Below, piece by piece: positions 46,125-59,505 of a DNA stretch of 64,000 bases. Within the stretch, counting starts at the first letter, position 1; each line of letters opens with the position of its first letter. The translations under genes and the position numbers were made by a program. Origin of the DNA: Laccaria trichodermophora (taxonomy: Eukaryota; Basidiomycota; Agaricomycetes; Agaricales; Hydnangiaceae); the NCBI GenBank assembly GCA_018417955.1, contig JACTVC010000011.1, positions 494,262 to 558,261 of the forward strand, read 5' to 3'. A model generated the notes under the pieces. That model was not told where the DNA came from. It made no database searches and worked only from the letters and a program-made list of their open reading frames with translations.

Positions 46125-47827
46125 TGTCTTGTTATCGGTCATTTACAGGGTCTCTTCCAGGATAGTTTTGTTGTATTCACGGTGAGTCTCTGTCTTTGTT
46201 TGTATCGAAACGCAAGTGGAGCTGAGGGCATCTGTTTAGCCTATCATATACCAGCATTGTCATTCTTTCTCGCTGGATGAGTTTAATCCAGATTCAGAAA
46301 GTGAAATCGTGAAATGCGTCCAAGGTTTAGACTATGAAGCCAGTGACAGTCTCGCTTGGCGTTCATCTGTATCTCAAGGGGAACCCGAGCACCGCCATGA
46401 ATGCCCCAGGATATTATTTCTCCATGTCTGTTGCAGTGATCTTTTCGTCAACCTCAGGAGCTCTTGAAGATGTTTCCCTCCACCTATGGTGACCTTGGTC
46501 AAGTACAACCCTTAGGCCACTTATATTACCATCTGTACCGAGACTTGACACTTCGATCGTCTCTACATGCACGAGATTGCTTTCTGGTGCCCGTGAATGC
46601 ATGATGGCCACGCGTATTAATATCTATGAATATATGACAATCAAGAATGATTTTTGTCCATCCGAAATAATTTTGGGAAATAATAATGGTTTTCAAGGCG
46701 TGTTCAGTCACATTGAGGCGCCCACTATGCTTTTAAATTTGGTACCAAGTGTGTAATTCATTTTACATGTGGCAATTTTCTTTCACGTCACGCTTGTCTC
46801 CGTTCAACGTTATCTTCTACAACGACGACCACCTTTCCTTTGACTCTCACGCGCTGAACTGCAATGATGACTCAAGGGGCTTACTCACACCAGCTTCAAT
46901 ATCTACTTTCAGAACATGCTTGACCGAATACGATATGGCCAAAACGGGCGCAGGAGTGATGGCAGAGGTTTTCAAACAGTTGGCTTGAACGAGTGGCTAA
47001 GGAATAATGGAAAGGAGAGGACAAAGGATACGCTGGACAAAGAAAGGTGCGCTCGTTGTGTATCATTCTTTTACAGGAGATGACGATGATTGTTCAATAG
47101 GGAGGCAGCCGAAATGCCGTTCACGTGACATTTAAGGTTAGGTTTACAGTTGTTGAATGGCCTGTGCGTGGGAAATGGGTGCCGGGGGTTGTTTGTGTGA
47201 AATTGTGATGAGATTTAGATGTGACACTCCAAACTCGGGACCGTCCGACTTCCTTCATCACATACCTCTCGATCGCACTTCCCCGACACAAGCCCTAACC
47301 CCCCTTCCTCGTCGTCCACCACAGTGGCGAAGCGCACCCTCATATCATACTCGCATCAACTTACCGCCCATCTCCTCGCCCCCCCACATTTTTTTTACCT
47401 CTTCATTAATCACGTCTCGTCCCACGCGTCGCCCTAGACCCACGTCCACTGCGCTTGCTGCGATTCACGCTCGAGCCACGCTTTACTTCTCCACACCGAC
47501 GCTCAAGACCCCCCTTTACTGTTTAAACACCCCCGACACCACCCATCTCATTTGTTGGTTGATGTGCTAGGCGTTCTGTCCTCAACAAACTTTTCCAACA
47601 TCGCACACACACATCTGCCCACACTGGCTTCCTCCACTTTCCTGCAACATTCGTCCCATCCACTGGACGAGCACTTCATTAATAGGTCGCTTCTAGACTC
47701 CGTCGACGCACAGGCAGACGCAGAGCCCATTCATCCCACCTCTGATTCTGATCAGCCGGCGCCAGCATCTTACAGTTCAACTTCTGACTCATCTTCCGGT
47801 TCTCCATCCGTAGCATATCCGCTCTCC
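46125..47827. other. Intergenic stretch and pyrimidine-rich leader of the WHI3-like gene
   Basis: From about 47,230 to 47,600 the plus strand is rich in C and T, as expected for a long 5' leader. Plus-strand frames here (46,749-46,988 and 47,157-47,570) have no family signal; the second could be an upstream open frame. No other gene is supported. Confidence 0.45.
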
Positions 47828-50800
47828 ATGCATTCACAACACCAGCACCAGCCTCGTCCTGACTCCCCACACGAAAATAACACACAGAATATGCTTCACC
47901 ATTTGCATTCCCAGGATTCATTGTACAGCATTCAAGCCTCTCAAACGGGGTTATACAACAACTCCAATTTGATGCATCACTCATCTGAATATCCCAACGA
48001 CTTTGACCACGCAAAAATTCAGCAGCAACATAAACTTAATGGTTTTGCACCTAATAGTAACTATCGGGCTTCCTTCAGCTCTTTCCCAAACACAACCCGC
48101 ACGCGACACCCAACCAATCAGTCATTCCTCAATCAAACATCTTTTCGCGATATCCAGGCTCACTTTCCTACTTCTTCGGACGCTTTTCAAAATCACTTGA
48201 CATCTCCTGTTCAAGCCCACATGCAAGCCTATGAATCTCGGGCTAGCTACGACTTTGGAAATGGTCAATCGGGGCTAGTCGGTGGCCCGAAATATCTTGT
48301 CGAACCGTATGGGCCTTCCTCAGCGATGGTGCAGCCCCACCATAACCCTATCAAGGCTGGTGCACAACAAGCTGCGTATGCCACAGTCTCGCAGTACACG
48401 AACGGCGTCCATCTCTCCTCGCAAACTCCTTATGGTCCCCATGTGGCTACGAGTGGTCCTACATCGTCGAGTGCAGGAATAGGTATCAATGCTGGATCCG
48501 GGGTGTCATCGGGATCCGGAACCTTGAGCATGGGAAACGGCACGAATTCGTCGTCAAATTTAGAGGAAATTTCTACCATCTTCGTGGTCGGGTTTCCTGA
48601 AGATATGCAGGTACGTTACTAATTTTCTCTGTACCGCCTGGCTTTTTGACTGACTCAATTGTTCAAGGAACGGGAGTTCCAAAATATGTTCACGTTCTCG
48701 CCTGGGTTCGAGGCCGCGACTCTCAAGATTCCAAACAAAGAATATACTGCATATGGTGGCTTGGTTGGTTCTGGAACGGCCACTGCTGCGCTGCGATCCT
48801 TCCAGGGGTATAGTGGATCGAATGACCCCTATAATCTAGTCACAGTCAACCAAGGTGGTGTTGTCGTCGACGGTGGTAGGGACGGAACAATGACGTCCTG
48901 GCCCGCCACTGTACCTGGGGATGATGGCACGGGTGCGCACTTTTTGGGAGCAGCTTCAAATATGCCTCCCAGGAAGCAGATCATTGGGTTTGCAAAATTC
49001 AGGTCACGTGAAGAAGCCTTGGGAGCGAGAGATGTTCTCCAAGGTAGGAGGGTGGACATCGAGAAAGGTGCAGTGCTCAAGGCGGAGATGGCGAAAAAAA
49101 ATCTACACACCAAGAGAGGCGTCGGTCCTGTTCCCGGGAGTGGAGCAAGCGCTGTCGGCGGGTCGACGACGACAGTAGGAAATAACTCATCCAACCCCAC
49201 CTTGCAGCACATCAACGGCACCACCTTGTCTGGTAGTGGTGCAGACCCGTACACTTCAGGTGATGAAGGCGCTCCTTCGATTGGGCTTGGGCGAGGTTTG
49301 GGTCGTTTAAGTTCCTGGCGTGACCATACGCAACCAGATGTCATCTCTCACTCAAATGGCCTTTTGAATGGCGGCGTCTCTGTTAAGGAGGAAGAAGACC
49401 GTAGAAGGGAACACATCTACAACGCCATGGGACTGGGACCTGAGTCTGGAACTCGTGGCCCTAGGGAACGTGCTGAAGAAGAAGAGCGCGAACGGCGAAG
49501 GCATGAAAATGAGAGGAAGTTGAGAAACAACAATTTCCTCGCCTTTGATGCTTTCCACGCTGTGCCAGCTGGCATCTCCAGACAGAATTCCAACCTCAAC
49601 GGCGGGTCTTCCCTGCTTTATCCGACTGTAGAGGGAGGGTCGAGTATAGGGTCGAGCCCTCTCCTTGCCAACGCTTTTGCTGCGGCTCAAGGATCTCATC
49701 CTCAGCCGGTTCAACCCGCTGATGATATTGTTGGACCCTGGGATCGAGTTCACAAGCCTGCGTCCACTAATATTGCCCTAGGCCGACCCAGCTCTTCTCA
49801 ACGCTCATCATCGCCGCCTCTACATGAGCCCTCTGATAACCGATATTCTCCTTTTGATGAGGATCATATTCAGCATTACGAACACCAAGCAAGAGAGCAT
49901 CGGGAACAACCCGAATCCAGCGCTTCTAGCGTTGGCTCGCATGGTGTCTTGCCCGGGAGTGCAAGTGGCTTGGGAAATGAAGCACACCGCCAATCTGAGG
50001 CAGATCTCACCAGGGCCATCGGTGATTTGGTTTTGAGCACGAACAATGGAACAACATCGCCACAATTGCCTTCACCTGCGTCAGGTGCGAGCTCGGCTAG
50101 TGCGCGGAATGCGATCGATCAAAATCCACCGGTAAGTAGCTTCGATGTTACAGCAGGTTGAGTTTACTAAATAGTCTTGAACTTAGATCAACACGTTGTA
50201 TGTCGGCAATCTGCCAACCTCTCCAACCCCTATTGGTTTTCCTCAGGATTACTTAGAAGAGAGTCTGCGTGAACTGTTTTCTTCTCGTCCAGGGTTTCGG
50301 AGGCTGTGTTTCCGACAGAAGAACAATGGGCCAATGTGTTTTGTTGAGGTACGTCTGATTTGCATGGATAATCCGGTCCATTGTCTTACAAATTATTTAG
50401 TTCGAGGATGTCCAGTACGCTGCAAAGGCGCTAAACGACCTGTATGGGAACACTCTCAAGGGGCTCGTTAAGGGCGGAGGCATTCGGCTATCATACAGCA
50501 AAAACCCGCTTGGCGTGCGGACTCCCACCGGCGCCAGCGGTTCTAACCTGCAACAACAGGTACCCAACGTGAAAAATTCACATCAAGGTAACACCGCACA
50601 AGCCTTTCATCCTGAGGCATTTCAGTCTCGGATCGAAGAACAGTCTCAGCAGCGACCAATCACTGCTATGCGTCGGGATGTCAGCACGGTGTCTTCTCCC
50701 CCAGCTACTGCTGGTTTGTCCTACAATAACACCTATTTGACCTCTCCACCTCCACGATTCTACTCTTCGTCGCCGGGGACATCCAACGTCTTTGGGGGAA

Positions 50801-51081
50801 CTTCAACCACCCTCACCAGTACCTCGAACGCCTTCGTTCCGCGTGGTGGTGCCATGAGCTTATACAGCTATAACCTGGCGACTTCAAACGGACATGTCAA
50901 TGGACATGCCTCATCAACGACGTTCGCCCCTTTTGGGATGTCAACCCCTCCCCCTTCTTTGATACCCGAGCAAAGTTCCAGCTCTGACGAACCTGCTTTG
51001 CATTCATCTCAGCATTTCATTCACCATCGCGCTTTGTCGCCCCCTGTCAGCAACAGTCTAGAGGCCGCTAGGGCCGGTTGA
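47828..51081 (+). CDS. WHI3: WHI3-like RNA-binding protein with two RRMs
   Basis: Exons 47828-48610, 48668-50131, 50187-50348 and 50401-51081; phases match. The start at 47828 ([18 protein letters not shown]) is the first in-frame ATG; an unseen upstream exon is possible. The N-terminus is Gln/His/Asn/Ser-rich. RRM1 reads [12 protein letters not shown] then [20 protein letters not shown] and [21 protein letters not shown] long Ser/Gly/Asn-rich linker with Arg/Glu-rich REREEE-type helix follows. RRM2 is the diagnostic part: [60 protein letters not shown], then [16 protein letters not shown]. That matches the WHI3 group, which binds mRNAs and forms cytoplasmic granules, holding cell-cycle and polarity transcripts. 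Confidence 0.87.
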
Positions 51082-51684
51082 TTTGGGGGTTCCTCTCATC
51101 ATAATTCGTCACCACGCAAATCCTTTCCAACACGCAATCACGCAATCCTCACAACCCACGCAATGACAAACCCTCAACTGCAATATATCTATGTACTAAC
51201 CAACGAACCCCTCTCCATCTTCCAATGCATATTCATTCGTAACATATTTCTTTCTGGCTCTATCTCTGTTGTTGTCTTTAGGACTTGCTGTTTGTCTTTT
51301 TATTTGCATTTTTATGTGATCCCCCACTCTAGTCGCAAGCACATTTGACTTATATAACCCTGCTACATTTCAGTTCATAATTCCTGACGCATCATTCATC
51401 CTTCTCCTCTTGGTCTATCCTGTTTTCTATCTTCCCAGATGTATCACCATCGTAGGCTTACTTACAACAATACCGATCACATATTCCGTTCCTCGACCAA
51501 CTTAACGTCTCTTGCCAAGTCGTACACAGAGCATTGAATCTATGCAGAAGCATGCATAAGAAGCATAAGCATACATAACATACATAGGCAAACCAAAAAT
51601 TAAAGAGAGTTAACGGCAAGGTATGCTCTGTCTATGAATACGAAGAGTAGACGTCCGAAGAGAGAATGACCAAAGATGTGGACG
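51082..51684. other. Intergenic stretch between convergent genes
   Basis: The 3' flanks of the WHI3-like gene and PSY2. It holds ATACATA/AGCATAAG-type simple repeats near 51,550-51,590. No gene is supported. Confidence 0.5.
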
Positions 51685-54600
51685 CTATCCGGTATCACCA
51701 TCTTTCACGTCAATATCCGTCGTCGTCGGTGACGAGGTTGGTGAAGCAACCACGAAACTTGCAGCACCGAACTTGACCTTGATCTTCTTTGGTGGGTCGT
51801 CTCCATTTTTGGTTCGTCCTGCAACCACCGAACCTTGTTTGACGGACCCAAGGTCTGGCTTTTTGGATTTACGCAAGCGATCCAAAAGCTCGTCGTCGTC
51901 GTCGTCATTCCGCCGCCGTTTTTCGAGTGGTCTCAATGGCACCATCGTCATCGCAGGAGGTGAAGGAGATTGTGATCGAGCTCGAGGACGCACAAGCGCC
52001 TCCAGGAGGTTATCCTCCTCGTCTTCATCCTTAGCATTACGTGTGGGTGGTGGTCCTGAGGATGGTATCGTAGGCACTTGTCGATGTGCAAGTTTGGGGC
52101 TAGGAGGTGGGGTTTCTGGGGAAAGTGGCTGTGAACTCGAGCTATGTGGTGGCACCGATTTGGAGGATGACTCGTCCTGGTTGGTGTCCTCTTCGTCATC
52201 GTAGTCTACGAGAGATCCGAGTATAGGTGTCCGCAGTGGTGGTCGATGCCCCTTGGGTCCAGTACCCACAGCAGGACGTCGTTTTCGCTTCAACCCGACG
52301 TTCATGGATAGAGGAGACGAAACCCCGGTGCCTCGCGACCATGGCTCCATTATCGGTATGGAAACCTCTTCTTCGTCATCGTCGGCATTGAAGTAATCTT
52401 CTTCTTCCGCATCAAGGGCGTGACGACCCTGGCCCGGCCAACTTCGAGCGTCAATAGGTCTGTCGGAGCTGGTTAGTACTATGATAAGCGCCAAGATAGT
52501 TGTTACGTGCTTGTCGGACTTCGGCTCTTCAGTTGGTAGTGGTTCGTTATTCATTTCCCAGCGACGAATAAAGAGATCAAATCTTTGTCCGCCCAGAGGA
52601 GTTGCCGCCAGCTTCCGAACCTCTTCCTCGTGCTTTGTCATACAGAACTTTATCATGTCCTTCATGTTTTCCTGATTGCAAGTCAATTAACTCGAAGCGA
52701 GCTGAGTTACGTTAATTGCTAACCTTACGCATGCTGTCAAAATACTCTTGACATGAACAGCTCAGAAGATTATCTCTTCGAGATTCTTGCAGCGTTAAAT
52801 CCAGTATGGGCTTCAACACATCGTGCTTCATCATCTGCGCATGGGAGTTTGAGTTGTTTTGCTTCAATAGTTGTCGAAATATGCGGAATGAGGCTGTGAA
52901 GGAGAGTAATTATAGATACAACAACAACAACGAGAGATGCGCACCGTGCCTAAGATGTTTGTCCTTGGCCTTGAGAAGGCTAGCCACACGCGACATTATA
53001 TTAGATGACATGATGTAAAAATGACTTCGGAAGTGATGTTGTGAAATGCAGTTGTAAAGGAGATCACACAAGTAAACAAATCGATTCGTCTCCTCGCGAG
53101 AGAGAGGCAGGACATGTCCTGAATAAGAAGACGATTCAATGGCATCCAGATCATACTGTTCATTTGCACAAACCTTTGACATTCCTCCACTCCGCAAGTT
53201 CATTCAGGGGTTTGAATAGAATGTGTATACATCCTTTATAAAAATAGTCCATGAATCTTTCCGTTCCTGGCTCATCCTTACGGATGGGGGGTTTCGGAGG
53301 TCCGGCCTAGAAAGTTGTACATTTAGCATTGAGGGAGAAAAAATGAAATGAATAAAAAACGACCTCTGACGCGGCCATTGGGGGACTATCGGGCGGGACA
53401 TCCAACCACGCCTTGAGCGCGTCCCCGACTTGACTTTGGATCGCCAGGTCGCGACACTGAGTCACAATCTTGCAGACCAACTCCAAAAGGGTCTCTGCGT
53501 TATCTGCGCCTTTCTTTCCAGCCAGACGCTCCTTTTCGACAGCCACTTCTTGCTTCAAAACATGCGTGCGCACTCCGTTCAAGTCGTGATCAATGAGAGC
53601 GGATAGCACCTCGCCCCCAGCACTAACCATGGACTTATTTTCTTGGTCTTTATGCGGAAGACCTAACGCCCATTGAGTGGCAAAAAGTATCCCTCGGTCG
53701 ACAAGCGTTCGGAACAATGCGAGGCGTGCAGGAAGTTGAACATTTTTCCCCATGATACACAGTTGCTGTATGAGAAGAATGACCTCTCGTCGGAGGGATA
53801 TATCATGTTCCTTCAAGTCATCAGGGGGTGAAAATGCATAGGACGCGGACCGTTTCGTGGCTGTTCGACCGTTCTGTGTCGGATGTACGCCATTGGCCGG
53901 CTTCTGATCAACATCCATGGACACAGCCTCCTTTTCCAATTTCTCATCATTTCCATTCAAACTTATTACCATGTGTTGGGGCTGGGGCGGTTGTTGAGAC
54001 CCTGACGGATGCGAATAAGGTCCCAGAGCTGGGGTCTTTTTGGGAGGCGCTCCTGCCAACATCTCCTCGTCCACAAATAATCGAACAACCTCTCGAAGGA
54101 AGGCGTGGTCCTGTTGGACATGTTGTATTATGTCGATTTGATTGAATATGATGCAGGAATTAAGAACGTTGAAGGTCGAATCATCGAGGGCTCGTGCGAG
54201 AACGACGTCTTTGAGGAACTGGAGGCGATATGTGTGATGGATTTTGCGTTGGATAGCTATGTCACGAAGAGGGATAGGTTGGTGGAATTGGGATGTCTGA
54301 TGTAGGAATTGGCGATAATTAGCTTTGTGCGCTGGGAAGTCAGGGTCGTCTACAAATTTCATGAAGAAAAGGTGGCACAAGGGTAGAAAAAGACGGACAT
54401 TCAAGCATTCCAACGACACCAAAGAAAACGTCGTCCTCAAGGATGTGTTCATACATACCATGATCATTCATCATCACTGCCCACATCCACTGTTAGCCCG
54501 GATTGAGATCGCGAAGTTAGCGACGTACGAATAGTTTGCATGAGACTACACAATGCATGCAAGTTTTCCAGACTCTCCAGATCCTCGGCGGTGTTCATGA

Positions 54601-56086
54601 CCTCAATTAGCGACTTGAGGTAACCCTGTGAGGATGAAAGAAAAAAACAAGTCTTCTAATCAGCCAATTGTCCAGACACATAAAATTCCGTCGGACAGAA
54701 CGAATATGTGTTAGGATGTTCACGACATCATGGGGACACAAAAGGGTGGTGGGGAGGTGGAGATTGACATGGACCTCGAAAAAGATGTAAACTCACCTCT
54801 TGCTGGATGTATTCACATATTCGTTCCTTCAGGTGTGCTGTGCGACTAAGTGATTTTATTGCTTTCTCGATTTCGCCGATAATGCCAAGTTGTGGTCGTG
54901 GAAGGCTCCCCGATCGAATGATGCTCGCCATCGTCAGTGATGGATCTGGCGAGCCATCATCTATCTCCATATTTAGAGGAATGAGATCCTCAGGTTAAGA
55001 ATTCTCACCGTTATTCATATGTCTTTGAACCTCTAGGATAAAGTTCCATACTTCTGAGCAACCTTCTGGGTCTTGAAAACTAAGGGCGTAGTCAACGCCA
55101 TCGGGTTCCGTCCATACAATAAGAGTTTCTATAACAGACAATTAGTAAAATTCGAAAACAGGGATCAGAAAGAATTCAAGAAAATGGGCATGGTAAGCGT
55201 TCTGCCTTTATTGGAACGGATAGAGTTGGTCGTGTGCAGGGGTCAAAGCGTTGAATGGGAGCCAAACGATGGACAATTACCCACCTTGTTGCCTCTGATA
55301 AACATCGTTTGAGCGAATGGCGGTAGATAAGATGATATCGTGGTAGTTGCGTTCCGAGCGTGCAATAAGGAGCGCTTCATTCGTATCTTCCTGAAACTGG
55401 CCGAAGCAAAATGCAGTTCCCTGGTCCATCCATCGAGAACCGATCAGCTCATAAACCTAGAAGAGTAGTCAGTATCTTGACAGAACTATGCATGAAAGTA
55501 TCTGTGTGATAGAGCATGCTCAACAAAGAGCAAGGGACCACGGAATGGTTATCGCTCAAATAGGGATTTTCGAGCCATGAATGAGACAGAATTACATTGG
55601 TTTACTCACTTTGACGCGTTTTAGCTCATGATCACCCTCTGATAGCCATTCATGTCCATCTTCCGTCACGACGCCTGCCTCCCCTACCCCCACAATCGTA
55701 TCGGACGCATGCTCCAGCAACTCAATTTGGTCGTTGGCATGTTCTAGGGTAACCTCGCCCTCCTCCTTCACGACAGGTTCTAGTTCCGCCTGCCGACCGT
55801 TCTCTCCTCCCGAAACCATGCCTTTGTCAGTCGCTACTTCTGAAGATGTATCATTTTGTCCGCGCCTCTCTTCGGAACCGGTTGACGCCAAATGTAGAGT
55901 ACTCGTAGGGGTAGATTCAAGGTATGGTGGATCAGTGACACCAGTCTGCGTCGGGACCGAAGGCGTTGTCGTTGCGGAGTCTTGCCGTGGTGACTGTTCG
56001 TCAATGGTGGAACCAGCACCGGTTGTTGGGGAATCAGCAGCGACCGCAGAAGATGATTGGGAATTGCCGACGGCCACGCCGTTCAT
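51685..56086 (-). CDS. PSY2: Protein phosphatase 4 regulatory subunit 3 (PSY2/SMEK)
   Basis: Minus strand, ATG at 56086 (MNGVAVGNSQSSSAVAADSP), about ten exons, roughly 1,000 aa. A disordered head of about 150 residues precedes the EVH1-like domain: LKRVKVYELIGSRWMDQGTA, FCFGQFQEDTNEALLIARSE, TLIVWTEPDGVDYALSFQDP and GCSEVWNFILEVQRHMNN. Next is the SMK-1 domain and armadillo-like helices: RICEYIQQEGYLKSLIEVMN, LENLHALCSLMQTI, HILEDDVFFGVVGMLEDDPD, FKPLNEL and HFRSHFYIMSSNIMSRVASL. The tail is acidic with basic patches (VGLKRKRRPAVGTGPKG, then KPDLGSVKQGSVV). PP4 with this subunit acts in DNA-damage recovery and signalling. Head and tail exceed the conserved core; the domain order is normal. 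Confidence 0.93.
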
Positions 56087-56553
56087 GGCCAGGTTATGGA
56101 ACGACCAGAAGACAAGATCAGAGCAAAAAATGAACACGAGAGGGGATCGTGGGTACTTTTACCGCCCAAATCAAGCGGTCCGACCGCTGTTGCTTCCGGT
56201 GACACCAGCCACCTGTTGAACACCAATGGAGGGCGATAAATGCAAGATAAATGTTCGGAGAATCAACGAAAAGCGTATAATAGACGTAATCTGGCAAACG
56301 GACACAAAATGAACGGCAACCGAGAATATTACATCCGACATTCTTCGATATTCGCGTGCTAGGTACATTTCATTCCGCGCACACTGTGTCAACCAGTGCC
56401 TTCAACGACTGTTAGGTATAAAAAAGTTACCAGAAAGTCCATGATTTGCTTGCCAGCATCGCCCTAGGTGTTCTCCAATGAGGATTACATAAGCGCTGAA
56501 AAATTCAAACCATGACACTTGTTTGGCAGAAGAGCTTCCGTTTTACCACCACC
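56087..56553. other. Divergent intergenic stretch, PSY2 and TOM20
   Basis: Shared upstream region of two divergent genes. No gene is supported. An ATG at 56512 is in frame with TOM20 but would add 14 residues before the usual start. Confidence 0.45.
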
Positions 56554-57323
56554 ATGGAGCGGTCGACCACCATTTTCACCCTCGCCGCCGTTACTGTCGC
56601 AACAGGCCTCGTCGCCTATGCTGTCTACTTCGACTACAGGCGTAGGAACGATGCTGATTTCCGCAAGAAACTGAGTTGGTTTGATTTTTCTCTGTGCCAC
56701 ACCAGCCAGCTAACACCACATCTCAGAAAAGGAAAAGAAACGCGTTGATAAGTCTCTGGCCCAGTCAAAACAAGCAGAGGCATCATCAAACGAAATCCCC
56801 GACGAGATCCTCCGAGAGGCGCTCCTGAACGTCAAAAACGAGCCAGCTCCGCAAGGCTCCGAAGCAAAAGAGGCCTACTTCATGCATCAGGTTAGTATGG
56901 GAGAGCAGCTTGTTGCTCAAGGTACGTTCTTCCCCTTTTCACGCATTTATACCAGCTTCATCCACTTCACAGGCCCCGCATTCCATCTGCCCTGCGCCCT
57001 TGCTTTCTTCAAGGCTCTACGCGTCTACCCTTCGCCAGTTGAACTGATCAATATCTACGAAAAAACTGTCCCTCCGCCTGTATTTAAGGTTTGTTTCACA
57101 ACTCAAACGCAGTCTTCTGTCGCTAAATGTGTCTGTTCAGATCATAATGCAATTAACTAATCTAGACGTGAGTCCACCATCTTCGCCCGTCACACGAAGT
57201 CGCGATGCGGAGGAACACGTCGACGGGGATGTCAGTCCTACCAGAGGTCCACCCTCGGAAACATCCTCGCAGGAGTGGGACAGGGTTACGGATCCTGGGT
57301 CACAAACACCGGCATCGTCATAA
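56554..57323 (+). CDS. TOM20: Mitochondrial import receptor TOM20
   Basis: Plus strand, four exons. The start at 56554 (MERSTTIFTLAAVTVATGLV) places the single membrane helix at the N-terminus (TLAAVTVATGLVAYAVYFDY followed by RRRND), as in all Tom20. Then come the charged helix RKEKKRVDKSLAQSKQAEAS and the receptor domain: EILREALLNVKNEPAPQGSE, AYFMHQVSMGEQLVAQGPAF, HLPCALAFFKALRVYPSPVE, IYEKTVPPPVFKIIMQL. A tail of about 45 residues rich in Ser/Pro (VDGDVSPTRGPPSETSSQEW) ends PGSQTPASS. Tom20 recognises presequences at the outer membrane. Neighbouring genes RCF2 and NDUFAF5 are also mitochondrial. Confidence 0.94.
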
Positions 57324-57499
57324 AGCGATTCCTCACCCTTGATTTACCTACCGTAAGACGGCCGAAGCCTCGTCTGTCGTAGGACACTACACCATATTCA
57401 CCCGCATCTGCCTTGTTTTTTGTCTTCACACACCCTTTGCACAACTGTTCTAATATACTTCTTCTCTGATCTATATCCTCGCGATCTATCTCTTGTTCA

Positions 57500-58923
57500 G
57501 GTGACTTCTCGTGTTGAAGGTGAGCACACTAAGATTTCAAGTCAAACTTGACGCTCAGTTTTTGTCATTGCATCATTGTAGGATACTATAAAGTGTTTCC
57601 TCCAAAATCTACAAATGTCTCTGTCACAACACGACCAGCAACTACAGGAACCGGTGTCCGCAGCGTACTGGTACTCAATAAAGATGTTGCTGCTGGAGAG
57701 ATCATTTACAAGGTTCGTCATCATGTTATGCAATTCTGAAAGGTCTTTCATCCAAGATATATATTGAACAGGAATCCCCCGTCGTTGTTGCATTAGACGC
57801 AGATGTCCAAGCGGCTGGCACCCATTGCACTCACTGTTTCCGTCGCATTGAGTCAAATATGGCCATTCAGATTACAGCAGAAGAAAGCCTCTTCCCTGCC
57901 TCATATTGCTCTAAGCCTTGCCTCCTCGCTTCTAAACATCAGTCTCACAGCCTGCTCTTCACACTTGAAGCCCCAATCCCCGAGGAGATCGCCCCAGTCG
58001 GTCCCCCTCCACCCTCTCACAACGCAGAACGCAAGGCAGCTCAAAGCAAATACGTGGAGTACGTCAAAAAGGAAGGTCGATCTGGCCCGCTACTAGCTGC
58101 TCAGTTCATTGCGAGACAAGTGGTTGTTGAGACGCAAAAATTATTCGCCCACCGTGGGAAATATGGTCCAGTCGTTGAGAAGGACTTTACTGACGCTGAG
58201 GGTGGAGAATACTACCTGGCCGATCACATTGAGCGCCTCAGGTACTTGGAGGTCATCCCCAACGAAGAGGAGTTGCCTCTTTTAGCAGATTTGCTGCATG
58301 CTACGCTCCCTGGCTTGGAACAATTCACAACGTCAGAAAGACATGCAACTCTTCTGGGAAAGATGGCTTATAATGCATTTGGCGTTTGCTTCGCTGGTGG
58401 TCGTGATGACAAGGTTTGTTTCTCTCCTAGTTGGTTCCCATCCTTCAGCCATTGACCATGTTTGTCATCGTAGCCTGCACCAACCGCTCGTCCGGAGGAT
58501 GTTGAAAAGACCCGTACGCCTTACGGTACACAGCGCCAGATTGGGAGTGCTCTCTACACCGTCTCCTCCTACCTCACACACAGCTGCAGACCCACTGCAC
58601 GTCCCTCATTCCCCACGGGGACAACAGAGCTTCACCTCATTGCCAACTGCGATTTGAAGAAAGGCGACGAGCTCACCGTCGCGTATGTTGATGTCACCCA
58701 ACACCCCGACGAGTCGGTCGTAGAGTGCAGGAGAAGGAGACGTGTTGAGCTCGCCCGTGGCTGGAGGTTTGCGTGTCCATGTGAGCGTTGCGTGGAGGAG
58801 GGGAAGGAGATGTCGGTAGAGGAGAAGGACACTACTGCTGAGCAGCCAAAAGACGAGTCAAAGGTGGAAGCATCCGTCAAGCACCTTCAAGAGAAAGCAC
58901 GCCAAGAGGATGATGTCGAGTGA
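57500..58923 (+). CDS. SET-domain (SMYD/SET5-like) lysine methyltransferase, 5' end unresolved
   Basis: Plus-strand exons can be followed from about 57500 (TSRVE, then YYKVFPPKSTNVSV) through 57712, about 57772-58413 and about 58473-58923. The product has VLNKDVAAGEIIYKESPVVV, a Cys cluster HCTHCFRRI..YCSKPC (MYND-like), LGKMAYNAFGVCF, then the SET core: SALYTVSSYLTHSCRPTARP and ELHLIANCDLKKGDELTVAY, and the post-SET-like FACPCERCVEE. The first in-frame ATG is at 57859, inside the protein, so the true start is either in an upstream exon within or beyond the TOM20 3' flank, or the gene lost it. THSC replaces the usual NHSC, so its catalytic competence is uncertain. Confidence 0.75.
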
Positions 58924-59217
58924 GATGGGGGATCTAGGCAACATTACATACAATATGCTCTGTATTATTTCAAAAGTCTTTACAGTCGTCAATTGATACA
59001 ACACCAGTCACTGATACAGAATATACTCAGCGTCAATCATGCCCGCCGTTCAAAAAAAAAGACATAGACGCTGATCGTCAACTCTGGTCTCTTGTGTCCA
59101 ACTGCTAACAAAACAGGGCTCTTAATTTTCATGAAGCACGAGAATTTGCAAAGAGTATGATTCAAAAGCAAGGAAGCAAATGCGGCAAGCTGCAAGCAAT
59201 ACAAAGGAGCAAGAGGA

Positions 59218-59303
59218 GCAAGCAATACAAAGGCGATACAAAGGAGCAAGAGAAGCAAGCAATACAAAGGCGATACAAAGGAGCAAGAGAAGCAAGCAAT
59301 ACG
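59218..59303 (+). repeat. Tandem 37-bp repeat, about 2.3 copies
   Basis: The unit starts GCAAGCAATACAAAGGCGAT. It begins at 59218 and 59255, and a third, partial copy begins at 59292. Further fragments of the unit (CAATACAAAGGAGCA) occur just outside, at about 59195 and 59314. Confidence 0.85.
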
Positions 59304-59505
59304 ACTTGGAAGGCAATACAAAGGAGCACACAACAACAGTCTATCTAAGGCCCCGAGTGCCTGTGCTGATAGACCACCTCTTGCACTGGAAGAGGCACGC
59401 CCGAGGCGAACATTCCCCTAGCAGCCCGGCACGAAAACGCCGTTTAGAGATGCATCTGTATGGGGAGTGGGGATGCTGCGTCGATCGGAGAAGTCGAGGC
59501 CATCG

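Noticed and set aside
47157..47570. 137-codon plus-strand frame before the WHI3-like gene
   Set aside because: The C/T-rich leader gives a Pro/Thr-rich translation. More likely an upstream open frame than a gene.
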